Assembly (NCBI GenBank): GCA_022825185.1
Contig: JAJDYK010000256.1
Span: 1 to 17,282 of the forward strand
From: Candidatus Latescibacterota bacterium
Lineage (GTDB): Bacteria; Latescibacterota; UBA2968; UBA8231
DNA length: 17,282 nt
Direction: 5' to 3'
Of the stretch, positions 1-6,711 are shown one piece after another (the first letter of the stretch is position 1; each line of letters begins with the position of its first letter). Below the pieces are notes generated by a model. It worked only from the letters and a program-made list of their open reading frames with translations, searched no databases and was not told where the DNA came from. The position numbers and the translations under genes were made by a program.

Positions 1-682
1 CCGCGACTTTGCCCTCTTCGTCGGTGCCGGGTTTCCAGATTTTGCGATAGACCACGATACCTGGTTTGGCCGCATAGACGCTGGTGCGTTCGTAGTCGCG
101 GCGCGCCCTTTCGTAGCGCTCCTGCCGGCGGGCGATTCTCAACTCGTGATTGAGAAAATCCACGCGGTTGATCACTTCTTGGGCTATGGACTCTTGGTGC
201 GCTTCCGCCACAGCGCGCCGGGCCTTCGCCAAATTGATGCGCCCTTGCTCTTGGTCGATGGTCGAGGCGAACTGTTGGCGTTCTTGGTTGAGCGCGACGA
301 GTTTGAGCTCGGCTTGGCGCTGCTGGATCTGGCGCTTGATGTCGGCTAGGCGTTGCTCGCGTTCGGCTTTGGCCTTGACAAAGTCCGAATGGGCCTCTTC
401 GAACTGGCCCTCGCGGTCGAGCATTTCTCGTTCAAACTCGGCCGGGTCGAACTGGAGGATCAAGTCGCCGACATCCACTTGCTCCCCTTCGGGCCAGAGG
501 TGGACGATTTTGAGCCGCCCGCCGATTCGCGGCGACACCACGAGTTCGCCGCTGGCTGCCCGCACCTCGCCACCCTCAAAGTGCGTCACTGCAAAATCGC
601 CGCGCACGACCTCGGCTGTGGGTAGGTCGGTCGGCGCACCTTGACAGGCGCAGAGTACGAGGGCGCAGAAAACCGCTCTCAC
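1..682 (-). CDS. HlyD/MacA-type membrane-fusion (periplasmic adaptor) protein, 3' end outside window
   Basis: Adaptor that should link an inner-membrane ABC permease to an outer-membrane channel in a MacAB-like exporter. The frame opens with GTG at 682 and stays open to base 1, giving 227 residues. The N-terminus is short and hydrophobic and ends LCAC, a plausible lipobox, so a lipoprotein is likely. Residues about 45-80 look like the first half of a biotinyl-lipoyl hairpin ([17 protein letters not shown]). About 85-190 is a charged, Gln/Glu/Arg-rich coiled-coil hairpin, followed by a return strand ([11 protein letters not shown]). The GTG start overlaps the TGA of the ATPase gene as GTGA, which indicates translational coupling and decides the start. 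The permease would be expected just outside the window. The substrate cannot be told. Confidence 0.85.
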   Translation of the reverse strand, partial: MRAVFCALVLCACQGAPTDLPTAEVVRGDFAVTHFEGGEVRAASGELVVSPRIGGRLKIVHLWPEGEQVDVGDLILQFDPAEFEREMLDREGQFEEAHSDFVKAKAEREQRLADIKRQIQQRQAELKLVALNQERQQFASTIDQEQGRINLAKARRAVAEAHQESIAQEVINRVDFLNHELRIARRQERYERARRDYERTSVYAAKPGIVVYRKIWKPGTDEEGKVA

Positions 683-1377
683 TGGGCGACCTCCTCGGTG
701 GGATGATCGCTTTCGATGCGGCCATCGCGGAAGCGGACGATGCGGCGGCTGCGGCGGGCGAGGTGCTCTTCGTGCGTTACGAGGAGGATGGTGTTACCCG
801 CGGCGTGTACTTGGTCGAACAGGTCCATGATTTCGTCGCCGGTACGGGAGTCGAGGGCACCGGTCGGCTCGTCGGCGAGGATGATGGAAGGCTCGTTGAC
901 GAGGGCGCGCGCAATGGCCACGCGCTGCCGCTGGCCGCCGGACAGCTCGTTGGGCCGGTGCTCAATGCGCTCGGCCAAGCCCACGGAGTCTAGGGCGCGG
1001 GTGGCCCGCTCGCGGCGTTGGCGCGCTGGTAGGCCGCTGTAGATCAGCGGCAACTCGACATTGCCCAAGGCGTTGGCGCGCGGTAGGAGGTTAAAGGTTT
1101 GAAATACAAAGCCGATCTCCTGATTGCGGATCCGCGCTAAATCGTCGTCGTCCATTTCGCTGACGAGGGCGTTGCCGAGGGCGTAGCTACCCGAGGTGGG
1201 CACGTCGAGGCAGCCGAGGATGTTGAGCAAGGTGCTTTTGCCCGATCCCGACGGCCCCATGATGGCCACGTATTCGCCTGTGGTCACGCACAAATCCACC
1301 TCGCTTAGGGCGTGGACCGCAGTCGCTCCCATGTCGTAGATCTTGGTCAGGTTGCGTATTTCAATGATCGCGTCCAT
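679..1377 (-). CDS. ABC transporter ATP-binding protein, MacB/LolD type
   Basis: ATPase subunit of a type VII (MacB/LolD-like) ABC system, about 232 residues, the usual family length. Visible motifs in order are Walker [10 protein letters not shown], a Q-loop in [12 protein letters not shown], the signature [15 protein letters not shown], Walker [14 protein letters not shown] and the H-loop VTHE. The [16 protein letters not shown] stretch is typical of the LolD/MacB/FtsE branch. The frame stays open further upstream, but that part is basic low-complexity sequence lying over the preceding gene. The ATG at 1377, giving [15 protein letters not shown], matches where family members begin. It overlaps the SH3 gene by 17 nt upstream and the adaptor gene by 4 nt downstream. 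Together these suggest an efflux or lipoprotein-handling complex; which one is not resolved. Confidence 0.93.
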   Translation of the reverse strand: MDAIIEIRNLTKIYDMGATAVHALSEVDLCVTTGEYVAIMGPSGSGKSTLLNILGCLDVPTSGSYALGNALVSEMDDDDLARIRNQEIGFVFQTFNLLPRANALGNVELPLIYSGLPARQRRERATRALDSVGLAERIEHRPNELSGGQRQRVAIARALVNEPSIILADEPTGALDSRTGDEIMDLFDQVHAAGNTILLVTHEEHLARRSRRIVRFRDGRIESDHPTEEVAQ

Positions 1378-2026
1378 CGGCTTTTTCAACGGCTCGCACC
1401 TGCTTTCGTTCCAGCCATCCGGCCTCAGTCGCTGGCGGCTGGCGCACGCGCACGTAGCTCGCTCGCTCTTCCTCGATGAGCAGGACTGCACCCGCCTCAA
1501 TGCGGCCTATCACTGGGGCACTAGGATCGGGGGCAGCGCGCAACACGCCGTCGGCAGGTGCGTACACCATGCGCTCGACAAAGCTGTCAACCGTGGCTTT
1601 GAACACGGCGATGGCGTCGCGGGCCAAGTCGCCGTGGGGCGCGACCCGCACGGCTGCTAGCTTGCTGTAACGCCAAGTGACGCCGGCACCTGCTCCGCTC
1701 TGGGCGCGGAGATGGGCCAGCTCGGGCACTGGAGCGGATGCCTTGGGGCCGGCTGTGGTAAAGACCGCGGTGACCAAGGTCTCGGTCTCGGGGTTGTAGG
1801 GGCTGGGTTGGGCCTGCCAGCGGAGCAGTTGGCCGTCTTCGTACGCTTGGAGGATATAGGCGCGGGTGAGTTCGTCGAAGCGGGCCACAATGCCCCGGTA
1901 TTCGCACTCAGCGCGTTGCAAGCCGTCGATATCGAGGGCCATATCGCGCTCAACGCTTGGGTTGGGGGAGGGCAGCAAGACGAGGGCGGGAGCGAGCACC
2001 GTCTTGAAGATGCGGGCAGCTAACAT
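1361..2026 (-). CDS. Secreted bacterial SH3-domain protein, first gene of the exporter operon
   Basis: Protein of 221 residues. Residues 1-20 form an apparent signal peptide ([13 protein letters not shown]). The middle has no family I recognise. Residues about 155-211 look like a bacterial SH3 (SH3b) domain: [22 protein letters not shown], a LLIEEE strand, then YVRVRQPP and [10 protein letters not shown]3b domains commonly bind cell-wall peptides or act as adaptor modules, so an envelope role is inferred. It lies directly downstream of a sigma70-like promoter and overlaps the ATPase gene by 17 nt, so it is probably made together with the exporter. No clear Shine-Dalgarno precedes the ATG, and an in-frame ATG at residue 29 would remove the signal peptide. 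A secreted accessory subunit of the transporter is possible but not shown. Confidence 0.7.
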   Translation of the reverse strand: MLAARIFKTVLAPALVLLPSPNPSVERDMALDIDGLQRAECEYRGIVARFDELTRAYILQAYEDGQLLRWQAQPSPYNPETETLVTAVFTTAGPKASAPVPELAHLRAQSGAGAGVTWRYSKLAAVRVAPHGDLARDAIAVFKATVDSFVERMVYAPADGVLRAAPDPSAPVIGRIEAGAVLLIEEERASYVRVRQPPATEAGWLERKQVRAVEKADGRDH

Positions 2027-2045
2027 GGCGTTGGGTATAATAAAG

Positions 2046-2074
2046 ATGCTAGCTTAGCGGTGTATCCTTGTCAA
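2046..2074 (-). promoter_or_regulatory. Sigma70-like promoter for the SH3-ABC-adaptor operon
   Basis: On the minus strand a perfect -35 TTGACA (2069-2074) is followed by exactly 17 bp and TAGCAT (2046-2051), a 4/6 match to TATAAT. Predicted transcription starts near 2039, only about a dozen bases before the ATG at 2026, so the leader would be very short. The -35 overlaps an 11-bp palindrome CCTTG-T-CAAGG (2066-2076), which could be a small operator. A TATTAT alternative -10 lies at about 2035-2040. Confidence 0.55.
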
Positions 2075-2130
2075 GGAGGGGTGGGGATTAGGTTTAGGAT
2101 AGCGGCGGTCGTATCTTACGGACGTTACGC

Positions 2131-2162
2131 AGTAGGGGGCGGTTTGCAAACCGCCCCCTACT
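2131..2162. repeat. Perfect 32-bp palindrome, intergenic
   Basis: Two 16-bp arms with no spacer: AGTAGGGGGCGGTTTG followed by its exact reverse complement. It lies between the two divergent transcription units, about 40 bp before the regulator's start. There is no T-run after either arm, so it is not a standard intrinsic terminator. Its outer arms GTAGGGG...CCCCTAC resemble the hairpin at 8786-8817, which suggests a dispersed palindromic repeat family rather than a gene-specific operator. Confidence 0.85.
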
Positions 2163-2203
2163 AGTTGTTGCGGGAATGCCCCCACCAAATGGAAAGTATG
2201 AGT

Positions 2204-5200
2204 ATGAACGACCTATCCTTTGAGCACGTGCTGAGCAGCCAGTACACGGTCTTTGATGGGCTGGCTGGGATGCACGTGGAAGACATCTACCAAGATCGCC
2301 AGGGCTTCCTCTGGATCGCCACGGCCGACGGCGGTGTCAGCCGATTCGACAGCGCCCGGTTTGATACGTTTGGCCTTAAGGACGGCCTGCCCAATCTGAC
2401 GGTCATGGCCATTGCCGAGGATGCGGATGGGCGGCTTTTGTTCGGCACGTTTGGTGGGGGGATTGCCGCGTACGACGGGCGTGGCTTTCAGGTGTACACC
2501 ACCGAGCACGGCCTGCCTTCCAACGAGATCGTGGGTCTGCAAGTTCAGCCGGATGGCTCGATTCTGGCGTTGACCGGCGCGGGCGTGGCGTGGTTTGCCG
2601 AGGGGCGTTGTATAAGGAGCATAACCGATGTTGGCGGCCAACCGTTGGGGCGAGTGCACGACATGGCTACTGACGCGGCTGGTACCACTTGGCTGGCAAC
2701 GGTGAGCCGAGGCATCCTCAGCTTGGATGGACGGTGTATAGGTCTCGGCGAAGGGGCAGGCCAATGGCCTTGGAAATTCGCCCAAGATCCCTCCGGCCAT
2801 CTGTGGATCACCTTCCATTACACTGGTAGAGGAGTCTTAATCGGCCGCTATGATCCACAGGACCAACATCTCGCCTTCACTAACGTGGGCAAGGGCGACG
2901 AGGGGGTGGTACAGCACGGGACGCGGCATGTGCGGACTGACGAGCGGGGTTGGCTCTGGCTGACCCACTGCGGCGTGATGGTACACGATGGTCAGGAGTG
3001 GCAGTCCTTTTCTGCCTCTTTGCCGGATATTGACTTTTCGGGTACGCGCCTGACATACGAGGATCGCGAGGGCAATATCTGGATCGGGCTTTGGGGAGGC
3101 GGGCTGATTTTTTGCGACCCGACTAGCATCCGTCGCTACACGGAAGCCGACGGCCTACCCGACCGCGAGATTCGCTGCTTGGGCGAAGATCGCGAGGGAC
3201 AAATGTGGATTGGCACGATGGGGGGCATGGCCTGCATGGAGGAGGGCCAAATTCGCCCAGTTAAGACGGGGGAGATCGTCTCGGCGATAGTGGTAGATGG
3301 CTTGGGTCAGGTCTGGAGTGGTGGGAACGCGGGCAAGGTGTATAAATGGGAGGGGCAAACGCCACAAGCGATCTCGGTGGCCGAAGAGACCCATCCCGAA
3401 GAAATCGCCGGGCTATGCGAAGATGGGCAAGGGCGTATCTGGGTCGGCACGTCCGAGAGCCGCTTCGGCTGGATAGAGGAAAATCGCTTTATCCCTCTTG
3501 AATGCGGTACCGCGCTGCAAGGCCAAGACGGGGTATTCTGGGTCGGAGCACTGCTGCAAGACGAAGACGGGGTATTCTGGCTCGGCTCATACGGAATAGT
3601 ACCGGCACTCTACTGTTACGAGGATGGTCGTTTCCGCCCGGCGGATATAGCCGAAGCAGAGTCCATTGCCTATGTCTATGTTTTGTGGGAGTACCAAAAC
3701 ACCCTGTGGGTGGGCACAGCCAAAGGGCTTTTCACTCTTGATCTCTCGTCGCGGCAGGTGCGCCACTTTACTGCCGAGCAGTTTGGGCTGTCGGCCAATG
3801 GCATCTTGGCGCTGACCGCCGATTCGCAGGGCAACATCTGGATGGGCACCAGCGGCGGTGGAGCTCTTCGCTACGACGGCCAGACCTTCCAGAGCATCCG
3901 CTTGGGGCCATCTGCCCTCGAAAACAAGGTCGAAGCCGTCCTGTGCGACCATCGCGGTCGGCTGTGGTTTGGCACGCGGGCGGGGCTGGTCGCCTACCAG
4001 CCGGGACACACACCGCCGCGCTTGGTGATTCGCGAGGTCATGGCCGGCACGCTCTTGGCCGCGCCCGAAGCTGTATCCTGCCCCGAGAGCACGCCTGAGA
4101 TCCGCATTCACTTCCAAAGCATCAGCTTCCGCACGGGCACGGGTCAGATGCGCTACAGTCACCGTCTATTAGGCCACGGTCCGACGGAATCGTGGAGTGC
4201 GTTTACGGCTGCCAGTACGGTCGCATACAGTGCCTTGCCGGTGGGCGAGTATGGCTTTGAGGTGCGGACGATGGACCGCGATGGCCTACTGTCCGAGGTG
4301 GCGAGTGTGGAGATTCGAGTCCTCCCCGACGCCAAAACTGAACGCATCCACGCCCTCGAAAGCGTCCTGCGAGCTACCGACCATGTGGTGCATAGCCAGA
4401 GTTGGGCGATGCGCCAAGTGATGGAGCAGACCGTGCGCGTCGCCGAGACGGCGATGACCGTGCTGGTGCTAGGCGAGACCGGCACGGGCAAGGGCTTACT
4501 GGCGCAGACCATCCACGAGACAAGCACTCGCCGCAAGCGACCCTTTATCCGCGTCAATTGCGGGGCGCTGCCGGCCGGGTTGGTCGAAAGCGAGTTGTTC
4601 GGCCACGAGAAAGGGGCCTTTACCGGGGCCGATAGCCGTCAGCTTGGCCGCTTTGAACTGGCTGACGGTGGCACGCTCTTTCTGGACGAGATCGGCGATT
4701 TGCCGTTGGAGTCTCAGCGGGTGCTGCTGCACATCTTGGAGGAGAATGCCCTGACTCGCGTCGGTGGTAAGCAGCCTGTAAGCGTGGACGTGCGGGTGAT
4801 TGCGGCGACCAACCGCGATCTGCGACAGGCCATTCAGGAAGGTACGTTCCGCGAAGACCTGTTCTATCGCCTGAGCGTTTTCACGCTAGAGCTTCCGCCG
4901 CTGCGGCAACGGCAAGAGGATATCCCGGCGTTGGCAGCGCATTTTGCCGAGCGATATGCCCAGCACCTGCGGCGTCCGGTGCCGACGCTAGACGAGGGGG
5001 TGGTTGCACACTTGCAGGGGTATGCTTGGCCGGGGAATGTGCGGGAGTTGGAGCACCTGATCAACAGGGCGGTTTTGCTATGCGAGGACGAGGTGATCCG
5101 CGTTGGTGATTTGCTGCTGCCGTCGGTTGGTCGGCGGGCTGGAGATGCGGTGCCACCAGCGCCAGCGGCTGGCGAGGGCCTGGACGAAAAGCAGCAGCTT

Positions 5201-5332
5201 GTGGAAGCGTTGCAAGCGACCAACTGGATGATCTATGGCGAGCGGGGTGCGGCGCGCTTGTTGGGCATGAACCCGGAGAAGCTACGCTACCGCATGCGGA
5301 AATACGGGTTGCGCCGACCGAAGACGTCGTAG
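2204..5332 (+). CDS. Propeller-sensor sigma54-dependent transcriptional activator (Reg_prop x14, Y_Y_Y, AAA+, HTH)
   Basis: Activator of about 1042 residues. Residues 1 to about 600 carry 14 blade motifs of the two-component-regulator propeller type (FLWIATADGGVSRFD, NIWIGLWGGGLIFCD, NIWMGTSGGGALRYDG and others), matching two seven-bladed propellers. A Y_Y_Y-type immunoglobulin-like domain spans about 606-706. The sigma54-interaction AAA+ domain follows: Walker A GETGTGKG at 757, GAFTGA at 804, Walker B LFLDEI near 825, then WPGNVREL. A Fis-type helix-turn-helix closes the protein (GERGAARLLGMNPEKLRYRMRK). I see no signal peptide, no transmembrane segment, no receiver domain and no kinase. 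In known propeller regulators these sensor domains are extracytoplasmic. The frame opens at 2165 (TTG), and ATGs at 2189, 2198 and 2204 are possible starts; 2204 is chosen because GGAAAG lies 7 nt before it. It probably controls the genes from 5596. Confidence 0.93.
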   Translation: MNDLSFEHVLSSQYTVFDGLAGMHVEDIYQDRQGFLWIATADGGVSRFDSARFDTFGLKDGLPNLTVMAIAEDADGRLLFGTFGGGIAAYDGRGFQVYTTEHGLPSNEIVGLQVQPDGSILALTGAGVAWFAEGRCIRSITDVGGQPLGRVHDMATDAAGTTWLATVSRGILSLDGRCIGLGEGAGQWPWKFAQDPSGHLWITFHYTGRGVLIGRYDPQDQHLAFTNVGKGDEGVVQHGTRHVRTDERGWLWLTHCGVMVHDGQEWQSFSASLPDIDFSGTRLTYEDREGNIWIGLWGGGLIFCDPTSIRRYTEADGLPDREIRCLGEDREGQMWIGTMGGMACMEEGQIRPVKTGEIVSAIVVDGLGQVWSGGNAGKVYKWEGQTPQAISVAEETHPEEIAGLCEDGQGRIWVGTSESRFGWIEENRFIPLECGTALQGQDGVFWVGALLQDEDGVFWLGSYGIVPALYCYEDGRFRPADIAEAESIAYVYVLWEYQNTLWVGTAKGLFTLDLSSRQVRHFTAEQFGLSANGILALTADSQGNIWMGTSGGGALRYDGQTFQSIRLGPSALENKVEAVLCDHRGRLWFGTRAGLVAYQPGHTPPRLVIREVMAGTLLAAPEAVSCPESTPEIRIHFQSISFRTGTGQMRYSHRLLGHGPTESWSAFTAASTVAYSALPVGEYGFEVRTMDRDGLLSEVASVEIRVLPDAKTERIHALESVLRATDHVVHSQSWAMRQVMEQTVRVAETAMTVLVLGETGTGKGLLAQTIHETSTRRKRPFIRVNCGALPAGLVESELFGHEKGAFTGADSRQLGRFELADGGTLFLDEIGDLPLESQRVLLHILEENALTRVGGKQPVSVDVRVIAATNRDLRQAIQEGTFREDLFYRLSVFTLELPPLRQRQEDIPALAAHFAERYAQHLRRPVPTLDEGVVAHLQGYAWPGNVRELEHLINRAVLLCEDEVIRVGDLLLPSVGRRAGDAVPPAPAAGEGLDEKQQLVEALQATNWMIYGERGAARLLGMNPEKLRYRMRKYGLRRPKTS
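3515..3592 (+). repeat. 39-bp in-frame tandem near-duplication inside the propeller sensor
   Basis: Two adjacent 13-codon units start with CTGCAA at 3515 and 3554 and encode LQGQDGVFWVGAL and LQDEDGVFWLGSY. Nearly identical bases at both copies, including GACGGGGTATTCTGG, point to a recent duplication. It lengthens the loop or strand around blade 11 without adding a full blade. Confidence 0.8.
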
Positions 5333-5340
5333 GCGGCCAA

Positions 5341-5395
5341 CACGGAAAGTCGTGGAAAAACACGGAAAGTCGTGCATTTTCCACGGAAAATCGTG
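5341..5395. promoter_or_regulatory. Triple dyad array, candidate enhancer (UAS) for the sigma54 activator
   Basis: Three copies of a CACG-N6-CGTG dyad: CACGGAAAGTCGTG at 5341-5354 and 5361-5374, and CACGGAAAATCGTG at 5382-5395. They start 20 and 21 bp apart, so all face the same side of the helix. Their centres lie about 155, 176 and 196 bp before the start site predicted from the sigma54 promoter at 5517, within the usual range for enhancer-binding proteins. The array begins 8 bp after the stop codon of the activator gene. Binding by that protein is inferred. Confidence 0.65.
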
Positions 5396-5465
5396 TAAAA
5401 TTTTGTGCCGACGGCTGAGGTCGCACTTCGTAAAAAGACTCATCTCACATTTTAAGTGTCATGTT

Positions 5466-5478
5466 TTTCAATCCTTTA
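5466..5478 (+). promoter_or_regulatory. Possible IHF-like bending site
   Basis: TTTCAATCCTTTA matches the E. coli IHF consensus WATCAANNNNTTR at all but one specific position. It lies between the triple dyad and the sigma54 promoter, where a bending protein would help loop the activator onto polymerase. It overlaps the left arm of the terminator, and the consensus may not hold in this organism, so confidence is low. Confidence 0.25.
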
Positions 5479-5500
5479 GGGTATTCCTAAAGGATTTTTT
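5470..5500 (+). terminator. Intrinsic terminator of the sigma54 activator gene
   Basis: A perfect 11-bp stem, AATCCTTTAGG and CCTAAAGGATT, has a 5-nt loop (GTATT) and runs straight into TTTT, continuing the two T's at the stem end. It lies 138 nt after the activator's stop and 17 nt before the sigma54 promoter. It should end the regulator's transcript and keep the promoter independent. Confidence 0.88.
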
Positions 5501-5516
5501 GTCGGTGGCCGAATTT

Positions 5517-5533
5517 TTGGCACGAAATGTGCA
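5517..5533 (+). promoter_or_regulatory. Sigma54 (-24/-12) promoter for the TolB-like gene cluster
   Basis: TTGGCACGAAATGTGCA matches the consensus TTGGCACG-N4-TTGCA except for one base (GTGC for TTGC). The GG at 5519-5520 and GC at 5531-5532 are 10 bp apart, as required. Transcription should start near 5543, leaving a leader of about 52 nt before the ATG at 5596. It is the only clear -24/-12 element I found, and it lies just after a sigma54 activator gene. Confidence 0.85.
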
Positions 5534-5595
5534 GGCATATAGATCTACCGTTAGCAGTACATTCTATTCATACACCTTCTGCAAGGAGCCACATT

Positions 5596-6537
5596 ATGAA
5601 TTATCGATCCCTACTGATCGTCTGCTTGGCAACGCTGGGGCTGGCCGTCGCTGGCTGGGGGCAAGCCGACGGTAAAATTGCATTTATCTCCAGACACGAG
5701 GGGAGTTCTGACGTGTGGATTATGAATGCGGATGGTAGCGTCCCCGTCAACTTAACCCCAGGCCGACATCTGCAGTGCGTTAGCCCGGCTTGGTCTCCAG
5801 ATGGCACGAAGATCGCCTATCTCGCCTTTGACGATTTTTTCGATTCCGATGGTGCCCTCTGGGTAGATTATTCCCAAGGTGCCATCTGGGTGATGGACGC
5901 CGATGGCGGCAATCCGCAACAAGTGGGATATCTAGTAGATCCCGGATCCGAACACGGATCTGAAGAGATCTTTTGGGCTGAAGACGGGAGTCGCATTTAC
6001 TACTATAGGAGGTGGGCCAATGAACTGTTCGCGGTGGAGTTGGACGGCAGTGGCTCCTCACCCGTGGATTGGCAGGAGGGGGCTGGGATAGCCCGCCGTT
6101 TCCGCGATAATCGTTCTCCAGACGGAACCAAACAAGCAGAAGTCGTGTTGCAGGACGACGAGGGCAATGCCTACCTACGCCTAGTTAGCTTCGCTCCCAG
6201 TGAGGGGCCGCAGCCTTCTAAACAGATAGAAGATTTTTCGGAGATTCTCCTTCCCGATCTACCCTATCAACAAGCTGAACTCGAACCCGGCTGGGAGAGA
6301 ATAGATCTCGGCCCTACTTGGTCGCCTGACAGCATGAGAATCGCCTTCTCTGCTGCTAGCGAGCAAGGGGACGATGAGATTTGGATTGTTGATATAGACG
6401 GGAGCAACTTGGTCAATCTGACCAATGGTTTAGGTGGACGCTATCCCGCTTGGCAGCCGACGACCCCGGCTGCGACGAGCGTCGAAATCCAGTCATGGGG
6501 ACGGATCAAATCGCTGCTTTCAACAGGTATTCGTTAA
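5596..6537 (+). CDS. Secreted TolB-like beta-propeller protein, copy 1
   Basis: Exported protein of 313 residues. The signal peptide is about residues 1-24 (LLIVCLATLGLAVAGW), probably cut after GQA. The mature part carries TolB/PD40-type blade motifs: DVWIMNADGS, WSPDGTKIAYL, IWVMDADGGNPQQ, WSPDSMRIAFSA and IWIVDIDGSNLVNLTN. It ends in a tail of pattern SVEIQSWGRIK. The size fits a single six-bladed propeller. No enzymatic motif is visible; binding or scaffolding outside the cytoplasm is inferred. AAGGAG at 5583-5588, 7 nt before the ATG, fixes the start; in-frame codons upstream fall in the promoter leader. It is the first gene after the sigma54 promoter and is more like copy 3 than copy 2 in its mature region. 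Confidence 0.9.
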   Translation: MNYRSLLIVCLATLGLAVAGWGQADGKIAFISRHEGSSDVWIMNADGSVPVNLTPGRHLQCVSPAWSPDGTKIAYLAFDDFFDSDGALWVDYSQGAIWVMDADGGNPQQVGYLVDPGSEHGSEEIFWAEDGSRIYYYRRWANELFAVELDGSGSSPVDWQEGAGIARRFRDNRSPDGTKQAEVVLQDDEGNAYLRLVSFAPSEGPQPSKQIEDFSEILLPDLPYQQAELEPGWERIDLGPTWSPDSMRIAFSAASEQGDDEIWIVDIDGSNLVNLTNGLGGRYPAWQPTTPAATSVEIQSWGRIKSLLSTGIR

Positions 6538-6707
6538 TGGCTGCGACGAAGTCGGCAAGGGGGACAGTCGAGGTATAAAAGTCGATGTGGACGGACAGAT
6601 AGATGCCAAGACGACGAAGCTGCCATAAGGAGGGAGGTTTTTTAGTATTATTAAAAAGGAAAGACCAAGGAAAGGCCGATGAATCCATATGTGCAAGGAG
6701 GCACGTT
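6538..6707 (+). repeat. Spacer between TolB-like copies 1 and 2, homologous to 7683-7826
   Basis: This 170-nt spacer aligns with the 144-nt spacer between copies 2 and 3. Shared blocks are TGGC(T/C)GCGACGA(A/G)GTCGGCAAGG at the start, CCAAGACGACGA, a CTGCC(A/G)TAAGGAGG block, a T-run followed by TTAAAAAGGAAAGACC, and the last 30 or so bases before the ATG. There is no GC-rich stem before the T-run, so I do not call a terminator. Copies 1-3 are therefore probably read as one transcript. Confidence 0.75.
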
Positions 6708-6711
6708 ATGA
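6679..6711 (+). CDS. Possible leader peptide (10 codons) coupled to TolB-like copy 2
   Basis: A tiny frame encodes MNPYVQGGTL and ends at a TGA that overlaps the copy 2 start as ATGA. GGAAAG at 6669-6674 lies a few bases before its ATG. The same 33 nt occur unchanged before copy 3. The AAGGAGG Shine-Dalgarno of copy 2 lies inside it. It may be a coupling or leader device, or conserved only because it holds that Shine-Dalgarno. Confidence 0.3.
   Translation: MNPYVQGGTL

Noticed and set aside
150..644. 164-residue plus-strand open frame at the window start
   Set aside because: Ser/Arg/Trp-rich low-complexity shadow of the adaptor protein on the other strand.
2213..2818. 201-residue antisense open frame inside the regulator gene
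   Set aside because: It lies entirely opposite well-supported propeller blades, has no domain or Shine-Dalgarno, and reflects GC-driven open frames.
3587..4162. 191-residue antisense open frame inside the regulator gene
   Set aside because: It mirrors conserved blade codons on the other strand and shows no recognisable family.
5341..5395. CRISPR-like repeat array
   Set aside because: Repeats are only 14 bp with 6-7 bp between them and there are three copies; no cas gene is near. Phased binding sites fit much better.
6591..6606. Second sigma54 promoter before TolB-like copy 2 (CGG-N10-TGC spacing)
   Set aside because: Only GG and GC match; the rest of the -24 and -12 boxes do not, and the homologous spacer before copy 3 lacks it.
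6633..6665. Terminator at the T-run between TolB-like copies 1 and 2
   Set aside because: No GC-rich stem precedes the T-run; the TTTTTTA/TTAAAAA pairing alone is too weak.
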